From an uncultured Flammeovirgaceae bacterium (lineage in GTDB: Bacteria; Bacteroidota; Bacteroidia; Cytophagales; Cyclobacteriaceae), in assembly GCA_946886805.1 (NCBI GenBank), contig CAMPJM010000036.1, positions 1 through 14,845 of the forward strand: a stretch of 14,845 bases of DNA. Reading direction: 5' to 3'. The position numbers and the translations under genes were made by a program. Positions 14,626 through 14,845 of the stretch are shown here, one piece after another. Below the pieces are notes generated by a model that saw only the letters and a program-made list of their open reading frames with translations, was not told the DNA's origin and made no database searches. Position 1 is the stretch's first letter, and every line of letters starts with the position of its first letter.

Positions 14626-14845
14626 GAGTTTGTTATTTAAACATTAAGTCAACAGGCACCATAAATTAAATAATAGGTATCTACTTAGCGTCATTTGGCG
14701 CGAGCGTCCGTGACTGTTGCACAACCTCCTTCGTATGCATGGTTTGTATATAAGTATAATTATGTTTTATATAAAAATAATTACAAACACTAAACTGGTT
14801 GGTAATTCGGGACTTCAACGAGGCGTTAACTCAAAAAAATAGAGT

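Noticed and set aside
14780..14845. Integron attC-like or insertion-sequence end near the right edge
   Set aside because: GTTAACT does not fit the GTTRRRY core, there is no integrase or cassette nearby, and no paired terminal repeat is visible before the window ends.

Overview
The window looks like chromosomal DNA of a low-GC Bacteroidota, probably a free-living Cytophagales- or flavobacteria-like organism. The support is a SusC/RagA receptor followed by a likely SusD start, a second CarboxypepD_reg-type TonB receptor, a type IX secretion (T9SS) C-terminal sorting domain, a lipoprotein with an acidic surface-export signal, and gene starts with almost no Shine-Dalgarno sequence. No rRNA, tRNA, CRISPR array or intact mobile element was recognised.

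Layout. Positions 1-3364 (minus strand) hold the head of a polysaccharide-utilisation-type operon: a previously unlisted 50-residue single-pass membrane protein (3212-3364), then susC (121-3195), then what looks like the first ten codons of susD running off the left edge (1-31). Its upstream region (3365-3754) carries two clean inverted repeats and a short coding-like remnant. Positions 3755-7584 hold a compact set of four genes: an atypical SDR with a DUF2867 tail and crtB (phytoene/squalene synthase family) in a tight minus-strand pair, a divergent eight-helix TspO-like protein, and an SRPBCC protein. In other Bacteroidota these families tend to sit together with photolyase/cryptochrome and MerR/LitR-type light regulators. 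None of those partners, and no crtI, is inside this window. A perfect 9-bp-arm inverted repeat lies between crtB and tspO, and a related half-site lies in front of the SRPBCC gene.

Positions 7830-9197 (minus) encode a surface lipoprotein with three FAS1 (fasciclin) domains. Divergent from it is a stand-alone TonB-dependent receptor (9463-11832). Its leader contains a perfect 11-bp-arm inverted repeat just after a good Bacteroidota -7 promoter element. A 435-base convergent spacer (11833-12267) follows. It holds a possible 32-codon cysteine-rich ORF, a tandem 8-base repeat, and two hairpins, one of them a convincing terminator. The last gene (12268-14625, minus) is a secreted modular enzyme: a clan GH-A-like catalytic barrel, a PKD-like domain, a CBM6-like domain and a T9SS sorting domain.

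Functionally the window joins an outer-membrane glycan or nutrient uptake and degradation theme (SusC/D, TonB receptor, secreted glycoside hydrolase, adhesive FAS1 lipoprotein) with a small pigment/light-stress theme (crtB, SDR-DUF2867, TspO-like, SRPBCC). The strongest candidates for something undescribed are the small membrane protein co-directional with susC, the operator-like repeats, and the unassigned glycoside hydrolase.
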